Below, in pieces: positions 35,464 through 44,293 of a DNA stretch of 64,000 nt. Each line of letters begins with the position of its first letter. Position 1 is the stretch's first letter. The notes below the pieces were generated by a model that did not search any database, was not told where the DNA came from, and saw only the letters and a program-made list of their open reading frames with translations. Location of the stretch: contig JAFROT010000034.1 in assembly GCA_017429525.1 (NCBI GenBank), positions 48,697 through 112,696 of the forward strand. The letters run 5' to 3'. This DNA comes from Bacteroidaceae bacterium. GTDB lineage: Bacteria; Bacteroidota; Bacteroidia; Bacteroidales; Bacteroidaceae. Position numbers and translations under genes: made by a program.

Positions 35464-35503
35464 GATATATGAAGAGTGAACAAGTGAAAAAGAAAATAAG
35501 ACA

Positions 35504-38110
35504 GTGAAGAAAATCTTGCTTTTATGTGCGTTATGGCCCGCGTTTGTCGTGGCGCAGAACGTTACCGATGCGCAGTACGAGGCGGCCAATAACGCTATCG
35601 TGGCTGAGGCTACTTACCGCATCTCAACCTTCCATAATGGTCTGCGGGAGTCCACCACCCGCTACTACCTCACTGACGATGGCCGACTCACTGATGCCAT
35701 CGCCTCGGCAGGTCGCTTCACCTTCCATCGAATTGATGACGGCGACCTCTATCGAGCACCCGGTTGGCAGTTCGACCAGTTCTTCACCAACCCCGATTGC
35801 GCCGGCGGCAGCACCGATGCGATGTACCATTTCGGCTACATCCGTTCCAACATCGACCGCTCCGACCTCCAGCGTGAGAACTGGGAGGGACAGCTCTGGT
35901 ACAAGCAAGGCGACACCTACGCCGTACGTGCTACCAACTCGCCCTACGACTCATGGGGGGCCAATTCGTTCTGGACCGTTGTCTCCGACATGGACGGCGA
36001 TGGCTTGCCCAATGCCGACTATTCGCTGACGCCCCTTTTCACGTGGCGACTCGAGAAGATAGCCGATCCTGCGCCCCCTGTCGACCCATCGGTCAAGCAG
36101 GTGCAGCGTGTCAGCAACCTGCCGCACGTCTACATCGACACGTTCAACGGCCGCGCCATTTCCAGCAAGACCTCCTACGTCTATGCCCGCATGTGGTATG
36201 TCGATGAGAACGACCTGGTCACCTTCTACGACTCCTTGCAGATTCGCGGGCGAGGCAACTCCACATGGGGGTTGGCCAAGAAACCCTACAAACTGAAATT
36301 CCATGAGAAACAGAAGCTCCTGGGCAAGGGCTATGCCAACACGAAGAAGTGGACACTTCTGGCCAACCACGGTGACAAGACCCTCATCCGCAATGCCTTG
36401 ACCAGTCTCATGGGCGAACGCGCAGGCTTGAAATTCAATCCGGCTGCCAAATTCGTCGATCTCACGATCAACAACAATTTCGTGGGCAACTATCAGTTCT
36501 CCGATCAGGTCGATGTGCGGCCTCATCGCGTCAACATCAGCGAGCAGGATTATCCCCTCACCGATGCCTCCGACATCACAGGCGGCTACCTCTTTGAGGC
36601 CGACGGTTCGGGCGACTTCCACACCAGCGAGTATTGGGATAACGAGTCGCAAGCCATGCTGCCGCCCGACGGCTTCTACACCTCACGGGCCAGCGTACCC
36701 ATGCGCATCCACTACCCTGAAGCTGACGAGCTCGACCAGCGTCAAATCGACTTCGCCAAGGACTTCCTGCGGCAGTTCGAGGAGCGCCTCTTTAGCAGCG
36801 ACTTCGACCATCCGACCAAGGGCTATCGCGAGTATGTCGACTCGATGTCGCTGGCCAACTGGTATCTCTGCACTGAGATGAGCGGCAATGTCGACGGCAT
36901 GTACAGCACCTATTTCTACAAGGAGCAACAGGACAACCATATCTTCTGGGGGCCATTGTGGGATTACGATATCGCCTACAACAACGACAACCGCACGCGT
37001 GTGGGGACCAACGACACCGAGCGCCAGCTCATGCGCGATGCCAGCTATGGCAACGTCACCTCGTGGGTACAGCGTATGTGGCAGGACTCGTGGTTCACCA
37101 GCCTCGTCGGACGTCGTTATTCCCAACTCATCGACGAGGGCATGGAGGACTATCTCTACGCCTGCATCGACAGTCTAACCGCTTTGCTCGATGCCTCCCA
37201 GCAGCTCAACTACAAGCGATGGGGCATCGACAACATGACCCTCCGCGAACGCGTCATCTACAGCACCTACGACGAGTATGTAGCCGACCTGCGCACCTAC
37301 ATCAACCGCCACCTTAGTTTCCTCTCCGAGGTCTTCGACCCCTACAAGCCCCAACCAGAGCCAGAGCCCAAGCAGCCCGATTTCCCTGCCGATCCCGCCT
37401 ACTACTATGCTATCAGCAACTCGGGCAGCGGCACCTTCGTGGATGTCGATGGCAGTAGCGATGCGCTCGTCTGCAATGCACGCGTTGAGGAAGCAGAGAG
37501 TCAGCAGTGGCAGATCTTCCCTTTGGCCAATGGCTATCTCTACGTCGTCAACCGCGCCACCGGCTATGCCCTCTGCGACCCCACTGAAGGTGAGCCCACG
37601 GCCACCACCCTCACAGGTACGCAGCTCACCACCGCAGCCCGCCCCGATTCAACCGACGTCCGCCAGCAGTGGGACTTCGTGGCGCAGTCCGATGGGCGCT
37701 ACAACCTCGTCAACCGCTTCTCGCAGCACGCAGCCAACCTCAGTGGCGGAAATCCTGCCGACGGCACCCCCGTGCTCAGCTACACCAGCGACGACCGTAA
37801 TGCCACGTCTGGCAACCGCCTCTGGCGCATCGAGGTCGTAGGCTCCGTGCCTACTGACCCGACGACCGACGTCGAACGCCTCGACGTCGACTACGCCCTC
37901 GCCTTCGACCCGCAGAGCGCCCGCCTCCACTTCGGTGCCGACGACCTCTCAGCCCTCGCTTTCGAAGTCCGCGTCTACGACAGCAACGGCCGTCTGCTAC
38001 GTCGTTTCCGTGCGTCCGAAGGCACCTCGCTGGCAGGGCTGCCCCATGGCCTCTACCTCGTCACCTGGACGTGGCAAGGGCGCCAGCGTACGGTCAAGTT
38101 GACCTACTGA
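35504..38110 (+). CDS. Secreted CotH-kinase family protein with lectin-like domain and T9SS tail
   Basis: This 868-aa protein has a signal peptide (KKILLLCALWPAFVVAQ) from a GTG start at 35504. Residues ~200-600 are a CotH kinase domain: LPHVYIDTFNGRAI, IRGRGNSTWG, KKPYKLKFHEKQKLLG, LLANHGDKTLIRNALT, GNYQFSDQVDVRPHRVN and the metal motif FWGPLWDYDIAYNND. Residues ~630-775 look like a ricin-type trefoil (YYYAISNSGSGTFVDVDG, QQWQIFPLANGYLYVVN). The end (EVRVYDSNGRLLRRFRASEG, TVKLTY) is a type IX secretion sorting domain. CotH proteins phosphorylate proteins in spore coats; the bacterial surface role is unknown. The GTG overlaps the stop of an upstream 12-codon frame. Confidence 0.88.
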   Translation: MKKILLLCALWPAFVVAQNVTDAQYEAANNAIVAEATYRISTFHNGLRESTTRYYLTDDGRLTDAIASAGRFTFHRIDDGDLYRAPGWQFDQFFTNPDCAGGSTDAMYHFGYIRSNIDRSDLQRENWEGQLWYKQGDTYAVRATNSPYDSWGANSFWTVVSDMDGDGLPNADYSLTPLFTWRLEKIADPAPPVDPSVKQVQRVSNLPHVYIDTFNGRAISSKTSYVYARMWYVDENDLVTFYDSLQIRGRGNSTWGLAKKPYKLKFHEKQKLLGKGYANTKKWTLLANHGDKTLIRNALTSLMGERAGLKFNPAAKFVDLTINNNFVGNYQFSDQVDVRPHRVNISEQDYPLTDASDITGGYLFEADGSGDFHTSEYWDNESQAMLPPDGFYTSRASVPMRIHYPEADELDQRQIDFAKDFLRQFEERLFSSDFDHPTKGYREYVDSMSLANWYLCTEMSGNVDGMYSTYFYKEQQDNHIFWGPLWDYDIAYNNDNRTRVGTNDTERQLMRDASYGNVTSWVQRMWQDSWFTSLVGRRYSQLIDEGMEDYLYACIDSLTALLDASQQLNYKRWGIDNMTLRERVIYSTYDEYVADLRTYINRHLSFLSEVFDPYKPQPEPEPKQPDFPADPAYYYAISNSGSGTFVDVDGSSDALVCNARVEEAESQQWQIFPLANGYLYVVNRATGYALCDPTEGEPTATTLTGTQLTTAARPDSTDVRQQWDFVAQSDGRYNLVNRFSQHAANLSGGNPADGTPVLSYTSDDRNATSGNRLWRIEVVGSVPTDPTTDVERLDVDYALAFDPQSARLHFGADDLSALAFEVRVYDSNGRLLRRFRASEGTSLAGLPHGLYLVTWTWQGRQRTVKLTY

Positions 38111-38151
38111 CGCCCCCAAAACCGGCGCCCTCACATCCTTCCATCGTCTTG

Positions 38152-38200
38152 GCAGACTGATATCAACTGACCTTCGGTTGATGTCAGTCTGCTTCTTTTT
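38152..38200 (+). terminator. Intrinsic terminator after the CotH gene
   Basis: A 16-bp stem (38152-38167 with 38177-38192, one G-U pair) with a 9-nt loop is followed by TTCTTTTT. Confidence 0.92.
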
Positions 38201-38423
38201 ATGTCGTCCATCTCCAATATGCAATTATCGGCGTGTTCAGCGGCATTATGCAGTGCGTGCAGTAGGTTCACATTCCTTTTCTATGATTCAACATTTAGGA
38301 AATGTTAAATACGGCCGTTCGTTCTTGCATATTTGGTATATTCTCCTTTCCTTTGCACCGTCGGTATCGTTTAAGACGCCGAATTGACAGCACTATTTCA
38401 TCTCTTAAATCCCTGTTTTCACA
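38201..38423. other. Intergenic spacer
   Basis: This is an AT-rich gap before the small lipoprotein gene. A TTCCTTTG at 38348-38355 is the nearest promoter-like box but deviates from consensus. No gene is seen. Confidence 0.5.
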
Positions 38424-38690
38424 ATGAAACGAAGCAAGCTCATTCAACTCACCATGGCCCTGGCCGTCGCCAGCGTCATCGGCCTCGTCGCCTTCACCTC
38501 CTGCGACACTCCACGGAGCATCGCTTGGAGCTACTATTATTGTGCTGAGGACACCTTGGCAGCAGGCGACCCGTATGCCGCAAGACATTTCCTAAAGAAA
38601 AGCAACAAAAGTGCGGATGCAGCCCTTGCCCATAAGGTGGATTCGTTGGCTGAAGTCATAGAGCGCGCAATCGCAGAAAAAGAGAAATAA
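38424..38690 (+). CDS. Small lipoprotein, unknown function
   Basis: This 88-aa protein has a lipoprotein signal (VIGLVAFTSC-DTPR). The remaining ~60 residues are helical (YYYCAEDTLAAGDPYAARHF, then ADAALAHKVDSLAEVIERAI), like a single tetratricopeptide-type hairpin. It lies 23 bp ahead of the BlaI-like repressor and is probably in the same transcript. No family was recognised. Confidence 0.7.
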   Translation: MKRSKLIQLTMALAVASVIGLVAFTSCDTPRSIAWSYYYCAEDTLAAGDPYAARHFLKKSNKSADAALAHKVDSLAEVIERAIAEKEK

Positions 38691-38713
38691 CAAGCTAAGC
38701 CCTGTGTACAGTT

Positions 38714-39070
38714 ATGATCAAACTCAGTCAAAAGGAAGAAGAAGTGATGGAGCATATCTGGGAGCTGGGCGAATGTACGCCGCGCGATGTGCTCATGCGC
38801 TACCCCGAGCCGCAACCGCTGCTCAATGGCATACAGAATGTGTTCCAGTCGTTGGAACGCAAAGGCTACCTCGACCATCGTCGCGAAGGGCGTGGCTATG
38901 TCTACTGGCCCATTGTGGAGAAGAAGGACTATGGCCGCTCGCGCCTCGGTTCACTCATCGACCGTTTCCTCGATGGTTCCATTAAGGAACTCGTCTCGTT
39001 CTTCGCCAAGGAACAGAAGTTGAGTGCCGAGGAGTTGAGGGAGATTATTGAAGAGATAGAAAAGAAATAA
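38714..39070 (+). CDS. BlaI/MecI-family transcriptional repressor
   Basis: This 118-aa winged-helix repressor (MIKLSQKEEEVMEHIWELGE, NGIQNVFQSLERKGYLDHRR, GRGYVYWPIV) has a C-terminal dimerisation helix bundle (KELVSFFAKEQKLSAEELRE). In the classical system such repressors are inactivated by proteolysis triggered by the BlaR1/MecR1 sensor. Here the BlaR1-like gene follows after 3 nt. No beta-lactamase gene is nearby, so the regulon is probably something else. Confidence 0.95.
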   Translation: MIKLSQKEEEVMEHIWELGECTPRDVLMRYPEPQPLLNGIQNVFQSLERKGYLDHRREGRGYVYWPIVEKKDYGRSRLGSLIDRFLDGSIKELVSFFAKEQKLSAEELREIIEEIEKK

Positions 39071-39073
39071 GAA

Positions 39074-40774
39074 ATGCTATACATCATCAAAGCCAACCTC
39101 ATCCTTGCCCTGTTGTGCCTGTTGTTTCAGGTGCTGATGCATCGCGACACGTTCTTCGGTGTGCGTCGTCTGATGCTGTGGGGCATCTATGCCACCGCCT
39201 TCCTGCTACCCCTGTGTTATCTGCAGGCTTTGCTGACAGCCGACACCGCCGCCAGCGATATGGCCGAAGCTTACGCCAGCTATGTACTGCCCACGCTGAA
39301 TGTCACCGCCATGCGCGTTGCCAGCTTTGGAGTAGAGCAGAACGAACCCGGGTGCGGTATGTGGTTCGTAGGTATGATGGCGCTCTGGGGCCTCATCTAC
39401 CTCATTCCCGTTGTGTGGATGACGGCGAAACTTCTCATGCAGGTGGCATACCTTATATATTTAAGGTGTACGTGCAGCCCTTTGGGAATGACGAATGACG
39501 AATCTCGCTTCGCTCGGAATGACGAATCAGGAAGAATGACGAATGACAAATCTCGCTTCGCTCGAAATGACGAATCAAAGTCACTTTCCAATCCTGAAAG
39601 TAACTCTCATTCGTCATTCGTCACTCGTCATTCGTCATTATTCCGCTTCCCCCGTCCCTGTAGTCCCTTCTCGTTCGGTCCGTGGATTTTCATCCATCCC
39701 GAAGGCATGGACGAACAGACGCTGCGCGAGGTGCTCATCCACGAGCAGGCTCACGTGCGCGGCTGGCACACTCTCGACATCCTCTTTTCCCAGCTCGTCT
39801 GCATCCTCTTCTGGTGGAATCCCGCTGCCTGGGTGATGCGTCGCGAGGTGCGGATGAACCTCGAGTTCATTGCCGATGCAGCCGTCATAGGGCGGCAAGC
39901 GAACAAACGGGAGTACCAATACCGTCTCCTCGGTTTCTCCACTCAGACCAACGTGGCCGCGATTGCCAACAACTTCAACGTCTTGCCCCTCAAACGCAGA
40001 ATTACAATGATGAACCTGCGCCGCACCCGCCGCACAGGGATGATTAGGTACACCCTCTTCGTGCCTGTGGCAGCAGCCTTGTTGTTTGCCTGCAACCTCG
40101 ACTCCCTGGCACGCACCATTGCCGAGACGGTTAAGAAGCCACTCATAATTGTGGATGGACAGCGCGCCAGCGAGGCGGAAATCCAGGCCCTTCCTCCTGA
40201 ACAAATTGATAATATCACCGTGTTCAAAGAAACAAGCGCCCAAGCTGTTTATGGCGACGAAGGCAAAGACGGGGCGGTGGTCATCGAGATGAAGAAAGGC
40301 AGAGAGCAGGCAACAGCCACTGAACAGGTTGACAACACGAAGGCGCAAACCATCCAGCCTACCACCGCTGAAGCCGACAACGAAATCTATGACGAAGCCG
40401 AGCAGAAACCTCGATTCCCCGGTGGCGACGCAGCCTTCAATCAATACATAGCCCACCATGTACGCTATCCGAAGGCGGCTGCCGAGAACGGTGTAGAAGG
40501 AAGCGTCACGGTGCAATTCATCGTAGAACCAGACGGGCGCATCACTAACGTGCATGCCATCAACTCACCTTCGGAAGAGGCTGATGCGAAGGTCTACGCA
40601 TACGGGGCATCGGATAAACAGTCGTCTCAGGATGAAGACGACGAGGGCCATCGTGCCTTGCGTGAAGCGACCGAGGAGCTCTTTCGTGGGATGCCGCCAT
40701 TCGAGCCTGGACTGCAAAACGGAAAGCCTGTCCGCGTGAAGATGACGAACACTGTCAACTACGGCCTAAGATAA
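39074..40774 (+). CDS. BlaR1/MecR1-like M56 metallopeptidase with plug-like and TonB C-terminal domains
   Basis: This 566-aa membrane protein has N-terminal helices (IIKANLILALLCLLFQVL, LMLWGIYATAFLLPLCYL, MWFVGMMALWGLIYLIPVVW). The zinc-peptidase motif HEQAH (residues 223-227) lies in LIHEQAHVRGWHTLDILF. A single helix follows near 325-340, then a receptor-plug-like segment (KPLIIVDGQRASEAEIQALP, YGDEGKDGAVVIEM). The end is a TonB C-terminal-like domain (PRFPGGDAAFNQYIAHHVRY, GSVTVQFIVEPDGRITNVHA). It is expected to signal to the BlaI-like repressor. An in-frame repeat insertion (39484-39639) lies just before the peptidase domain. Confidence 0.9.
   Translation: MLYIIKANLILALLCLLFQVLMHRDTFFGVRRLMLWGIYATAFLLPLCYLQALLTADTAASDMAEAYASYVLPTLNVTAMRVASFGVEQNEPGCGMWFVGMMALWGLIYLIPVVWMTAKLLMQVAYLIYLRCTCSPLGMTNDESRFARNDESGRMTNDKSRFARNDESKSLSNPESNSHSSFVTRHSSLFRFPRPCSPFSFGPWIFIHPEGMDEQTLREVLIHEQAHVRGWHTLDILFSQLVCILFWWNPAAWVMRREVRMNLEFIADAAVIGRQANKREYQYRLLGFSTQTNVAAIANNFNVLPLKRRITMMNLRRTRRTGMIRYTLFVPVAAALLFACNLDSLARTIAETVKKPLIIVDGQRASEAEIQALPPEQIDNITVFKETSAQAVYGDEGKDGAVVIEMKKGREQATATEQVDNTKAQTIQPTTAEADNEIYDEAEQKPRFPGGDAAFNQYIAHHVRYPKAAAENGVEGSVTVQFIVEPDGRITNVHAINSPSEEADAKVYAYGASDKQSSQDEDDEGHRALREATEELFRGMPPFEPGLQNGKPVRVKMTNTVNYGLR
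39484..39639. repeat. In-frame dispersed repeat inside the BlaR1-like gene
   Basis: Two ~50-bp copies of a GAATGACGAAT...CTCGCTTCGCTCG unit are followed by an inverted run of CATTCGTCATT units. The encoded segment is a low-complexity insert (TNDESRFARNDES, twice) that keeps the frame. Similar ATTCGTCATTCATC sequence occurs between genes at 19150-19200. Confidence 0.8.
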
Positions 40775-40893
40775 AATAACACCCACATATTAAAACAGTT
40801 ACGTAATCCATCATAATGGTGGACAGCCCTTGCTATGCCCAATTAAAATGAAAAGTGAAAAATGAAAAGTGAAAAATATAAATTACAGTTGTC
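40775..40893. other. Intergenic with GAAAAGTGAAAAAT repeats
   Basis: Short A-rich direct repeats (AAAATGAAAAGTGAAAAATG-type) lie just before the first GLPGLI gene. The same block recurs before the second (41714-41754), so it was part of the duplicated unit. Confidence 0.7.
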
Positions 40894-41709
40894 ATGCAAA
40901 AGATCTTATTAACTATGATGGCCCTCGCGCTGACGATAGCAACGCAGGCCGCGAAGATTGATTCAACACAGTTTGTTGCCTTCTACAATTACTCCATCCA
41001 GACGCAGGACGAGGAGGAACAGGACGTCACGGACTCGATACGACTGGCACTGCTGGTGGGCACGCGCGCCACGTACTGCACCACCGTTCTTTCCTACAAT
41101 AAGGATGGACGGGCGAGTCAGGAGATGCAGAATGCGTTCATCATGCATCATCAGAATGTGCTGACCGACTTGGAGAAGTCGGAGGTGATTGCCGTCGAAC
41201 CCATCTATCCTCATCGCTACGAAACCCATGATCCGTTGGCCGAGATTGACTGGACGCTGACCGACGACACGCTGACCATCAGCGGACTGCTCTGCCATCG
41301 TGCCACAGGCAAGCTCTACGGCAAACAATGGAAGGCGTGGTACACCGAGGAAATCCCGTCGTCGGCAGGCCCGTGGAAACTGCGCGGACTGCCGGGACTG
41401 ATTGTGAAGGCTGAAGATAGTGAGGGCATCCACTGCTTCACCCTCTATGAGACAAAGAACGAGATGCGCGACATCAACATGATTGGCAATCCTGAGTACC
41501 TGAGGCTGAGCCGCAAGAAGCTGATGGTGTTCAAGAAGAAGACGTTGGGCAATCCCCGCTATGCAAAGGAGCCGACTTACTATGTGCCCAAGGGCGCCGA
41601 TGACGTAGTTGAGGTAAACCTAAACGGTACCATGTACTATGTCGGCATGAATTCCCACATGATGACACCGCAGAAGAGCCACGTGTATCAACCATTAGAA
41701 TTGGAATAA
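40894..41709 (+). CDS. GLPGLI family protein, copy 1
   Basis: This 271-aa protein starts with a signal peptide (MQKILLTMMALALTIATQA) and carries the family signature SSAGPWKLRGLPGLIVKAED. GLPGLI proteins are exported Bacteroidetes proteins of unknown function, often encoded beside TonB-type receptors. It is nearly identical to copy 2 over its first two-thirds and diverges after about residue 190, indicating a recent tandem duplication. It is the first of four consecutive GLPGLI genes leading into a large receptor gene. Confidence 0.93.
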   Translation: MQKILLTMMALALTIATQAAKIDSTQFVAFYNYSIQTQDEEEQDVTDSIRLALLVGTRATYCTTVLSYNKDGRASQEMQNAFIMHHQNVLTDLEKSEVIAVEPIYPHRYETHDPLAEIDWTLTDDTLTISGLLCHRATGKLYGKQWKAWYTEEIPSSAGPWKLRGLPGLIVKAEDSEGIHCFTLYETKNEMRDINMIGNPEYLRLSRKKLMVFKKKTLGNPRYAKEPTYYVPKGADDVVEVNLNGTMYYVGMNSHMMTPQKSHVYQPLELE

Positions 41710-41754
41710 CCCCCAATGAAAAATGAAAAGTGAAAAATATAAATTACAGTTGCC

Positions 41755-42564
41755 ATGCAAAAGATATTACTAACCATGATGGCCCTCGCGCTGACGATAG
41801 CAACGCAAGCCGCGAAGATTGATTCAACACAGTTTGTTGCCTTCTACAATTACTCCATCCAGACGCAGGACGAGGAGGGACAGGACGTCACGGACTCGGT
41901 ACGACTGGCACTGCTGGTGGGCACGCGCGCCACGTACTGCACCACCGTTCTTTCCTACAATAAGGATGGACGGGCGAGTCAGGAGATGCAGAATGTATTC
42001 CTCATGCATCATCAGAATGTGCTGACCGACTTGGAGAAGTCGGAGGTGATTGCCGTCGAACCCATCTATCCTCATCGCTACGAAACCCATGATCCGTTGA
42101 CTGAGATTGACTGGGCATTGACCGACGACACGCTGACCATCAGCGGACTGCCCTGTCATCGTGCCACAGGCAAGCTCTACGGCAAACAGTGGACGGCGTG
42201 GTACACTGAGGAAATGCCCTCGTCGGCTGGCCCGTGGAAACTGCGCGGACTACCGGGGCTGATTGTGAAGGCAGAAGACAGCGAGGGCATTCACTGCTTC
42301 GAACTGTACGGAACAAAAAACGAGGTGAGGGGCATTGGAACTATAGACCATTCCGAATATCAACAGTTGAGCCGCAAAAAGCTGATGGAATTTAAGAAAA
42401 AGACTCTGGGCAATCCACGCTATGCGAAGGAGCCGACCTATTATGTGGCGGAAGAACCAGATGATTTAGGCGAAATAAATGTCAATGGTACTATCTACTA
42501 TGTTGCCAACCACATGTTTGTCCTTCAGAAGAGTCATGTTTACAAACCCCTTGAATTAGAATAA
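41755..42564 (+). CDS. GLPGLI family protein, copy 2
   Basis: This 269-aa protein has the same signal peptide as copy 1 and SSAGPWKLRGLPGLIVKAED. Differences from copy 1 are few until about residue 190 and then frequent, including in the C-terminal segment before the shared ending HVYKPLELE. The upstream 40 bp also duplicate those of copy 1. It ends 5 nt before copy 3. Confidence 0.93.
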   Translation: MQKILLTMMALALTIATQAAKIDSTQFVAFYNYSIQTQDEEGQDVTDSVRLALLVGTRATYCTTVLSYNKDGRASQEMQNVFLMHHQNVLTDLEKSEVIAVEPIYPHRYETHDPLTEIDWALTDDTLTISGLPCHRATGKLYGKQWTAWYTEEMPSSAGPWKLRGLPGLIVKAEDSEGIHCFELYGTKNEVRGIGTIDHSEYQQLSRKKLMEFKKKTLGNPRYAKEPTYYVAEEPDDLGEINVNGTIYYVANHMFVLQKSHVYKPLELE

Positions 42565-42569
42565 CCACA

Positions 42570-43454
42570 ATGCAAAAGATTATAGCAACCATGATGGCCC
42601 TCGCGCTGGCGATAGCGGCGCAGGCACAGCGAGACACGATTGGCGTGTCACGGTTTACGGCGATCTATCGCTATGAGTGTAAGACCACTGATGCTGACGG
42701 ACAGCCGGTGGCGGACTCGATGTACATTGCCGTGCAGACATCGGGCGGCATCACAAAGAGCTTCCCTTACAAAGAGTACGACAGACAGAAAAAGGGCAGT
42801 TCGCGCATTGCCGATGGCTATCTGGCAGCCCAGATGCACATGGCTACCGTCTTCACGAACTACCCCGAAGGCTGCATCACGACACAGGAGATGCTCTATC
42901 CGTATCGCTACATGACAGACGAGCCACTGGAAAAGCAGGACTGGACACTGACGAATAGGCAGGACAGCATTTGCGGCTACGCCTGTCAGTCGGCTACAGC
43001 CAAGTATCATGGCCTGACGTGGAATGTCTTCTTTACAGAGGAAGTGCCAGCCAGCATCGGGCCGTGGAAGCTGGGAGGCTTGCCAGGTCTCATCACGAAG
43101 GCCACCGATGCAAAGGGCATACACACCTTCACGCTTTATGGCTTCCATCAGGAGGAGTCGCCAATCATCTTTACACGTTACGTCATCTGGATTGTCCCTG
43201 ACGGCCGAGGCAAGTTTGCAGCCCAGCGTGTGGACTACCAAGAGATGAAAGCCTCTAAGTTCCTTGCATACAAAAAGAAGGTGCTGGGCAACCCTCGCTA
43301 CGTGAAGAATCCCACTTACTATGCCCCCGACCCCATGAAGGCCTTCGGCTATGTAGAGAATAGTTTTAACTCGTCTGGCGATAATGTACGCAGCGTCGCT
43401 GGGGTAGTCCTCATTTCTAATCCTCATCAGTATCAACCGTTGGAATTAAAATGA
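42570..43454 (+). CDS. GLPGLI family protein, copy 3
   Basis: This 294-aa protein has signal peptide MQKIIATMMALALAIAAQAQ and signature ASIGPWKLGGLPGLITKATD. It is diverged from copies 1 and 2 through most of the mature region but shares the architecture, the KKKVLGNPRYVKNPTYY segment and the ending QYQPLELK. Its stop overlaps the start of copy 4 (ATGA), indicating coupled translation. Confidence 0.92.
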   Translation: MQKIIATMMALALAIAAQAQRDTIGVSRFTAIYRYECKTTDADGQPVADSMYIAVQTSGGITKSFPYKEYDRQKKGSSRIADGYLAAQMHMATVFTNYPEGCITTQEMLYPYRYMTDEPLEKQDWTLTNRQDSICGYACQSATAKYHGLTWNVFFTEEVPASIGPWKLGGLPGLITKATDAKGIHTFTLYGFHQEESPIIFTRYVIWIVPDGRGKFAAQRVDYQEMKASKFLAYKKKVLGNPRYVKNPTYYAPDPMKAFGYVENSFNSSGDNVRSVAGVVLISNPHQYQPLELK

Positions 43455-44287
43455 AAAAGATTATGTTAACCATAATGGCCCTCGCGCTGACGATGGCAGC
43501 GCAGGGGCAAACAGAGACTGTGGACACGGCACAGTTTGTGGCTGTGTATGATTACGAGTGCAGGACGCAGGACGACGAGGGAACTGCCGTCACGGACAGG
43601 ATGCAGGTCGTGGTGCAAGTAGGACGGACGGTGACGAAGTCGATGCCGCGCTCGGCCTATCCTGTGTATGACGACGAATCAAAACCCGATGTGGCAGCAG
43701 GATTCCAAGAGGCTCTGATGCACATGCCGACGGTGTGGACGGGCTACCCTGAGGGGCAGACCACCGTGCGTGAATTTATCTTCCCGCATGACTATGAGGG
43801 CTATGAGCCGACGCCCTACATCGCATGGACACTATCGGAAGATACCATGACGGTGAGTGGTTATCTCTGCCAACAGGCCATAGCGACGTTCTGGGGCGTG
43901 GCGTGGCACGTGTGGTACACTGATGAGATTCCATCGTCGGCAGGGCCGTGGCGGTTGCGTGGTCTGCCGGGGCTGATAGTCAAGGCAGAAAGTGAAGTGC
44001 ACACGTTCTGTCTTGCGAAGCTGCGAATGGAGGCATCACCCATTACAGCCCCAGAGCAAAACCCCGAAGTGCATCGGATGAAGTACGCCAAGCTGCTGAA
44101 GCACAAGAACGCGATCTATGGCAACCGCGAATATGCCAAGAATCCCATGTACTATGTACCCGATCTCAATGGCAGCATCACGGATATGAGCGTCCTTAAT
44201 CACAACGGCCAGCAACTTGTGCTTGCCAATGGCGGCCACCCGCTGCTGACGAAGGCGCATGTGTATCAACCCCTGGAACTGAAGTAA
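43451..44287 (+). CDS. GLPGLI family protein, copy 4
   Basis: This 278-aa protein has signal peptide MKKIMLTIMALALTMAAQGQ and signature SSAGPWRLRGLPGLIVKAES. The ending HVYQPLELK is shared by the set. It is followed 6 nt later by the receptor gene, so the four GLPGLI genes and the receptor form one operon. The role is inferred to be linked to that receptor. Confidence 0.92.
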   Translation: MKKIMLTIMALALTMAAQGQTETVDTAQFVAVYDYECRTQDDEGTAVTDRMQVVVQVGRTVTKSMPRSAYPVYDDESKPDVAAGFQEALMHMPTVWTGYPEGQTTVREFIFPHDYEGYEPTPYIAWTLSEDTMTVSGYLCQQAIATFWGVAWHVWYTDEIPSSAGPWRLRGLPGLIVKAESEVHTFCLAKLRMEASPITAPEQNPEVHRMKYAKLLKHKNAIYGNREYAKNPMYYVPDLNGSITDMSVLNHNGQQLVLANGGHPLLTKAHVYQPLELK

Positions 44288-44293
44288 AGAAGT

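Noticed and set aside
38714-40774. Beta-lactam resistance operon
   Set aside because: The BlaI/BlaR1-like pair is present, but no beta-lactamase or PBP gene is nearby and the sensor ends in TonB-like domains instead of a penicillin-binding domain.
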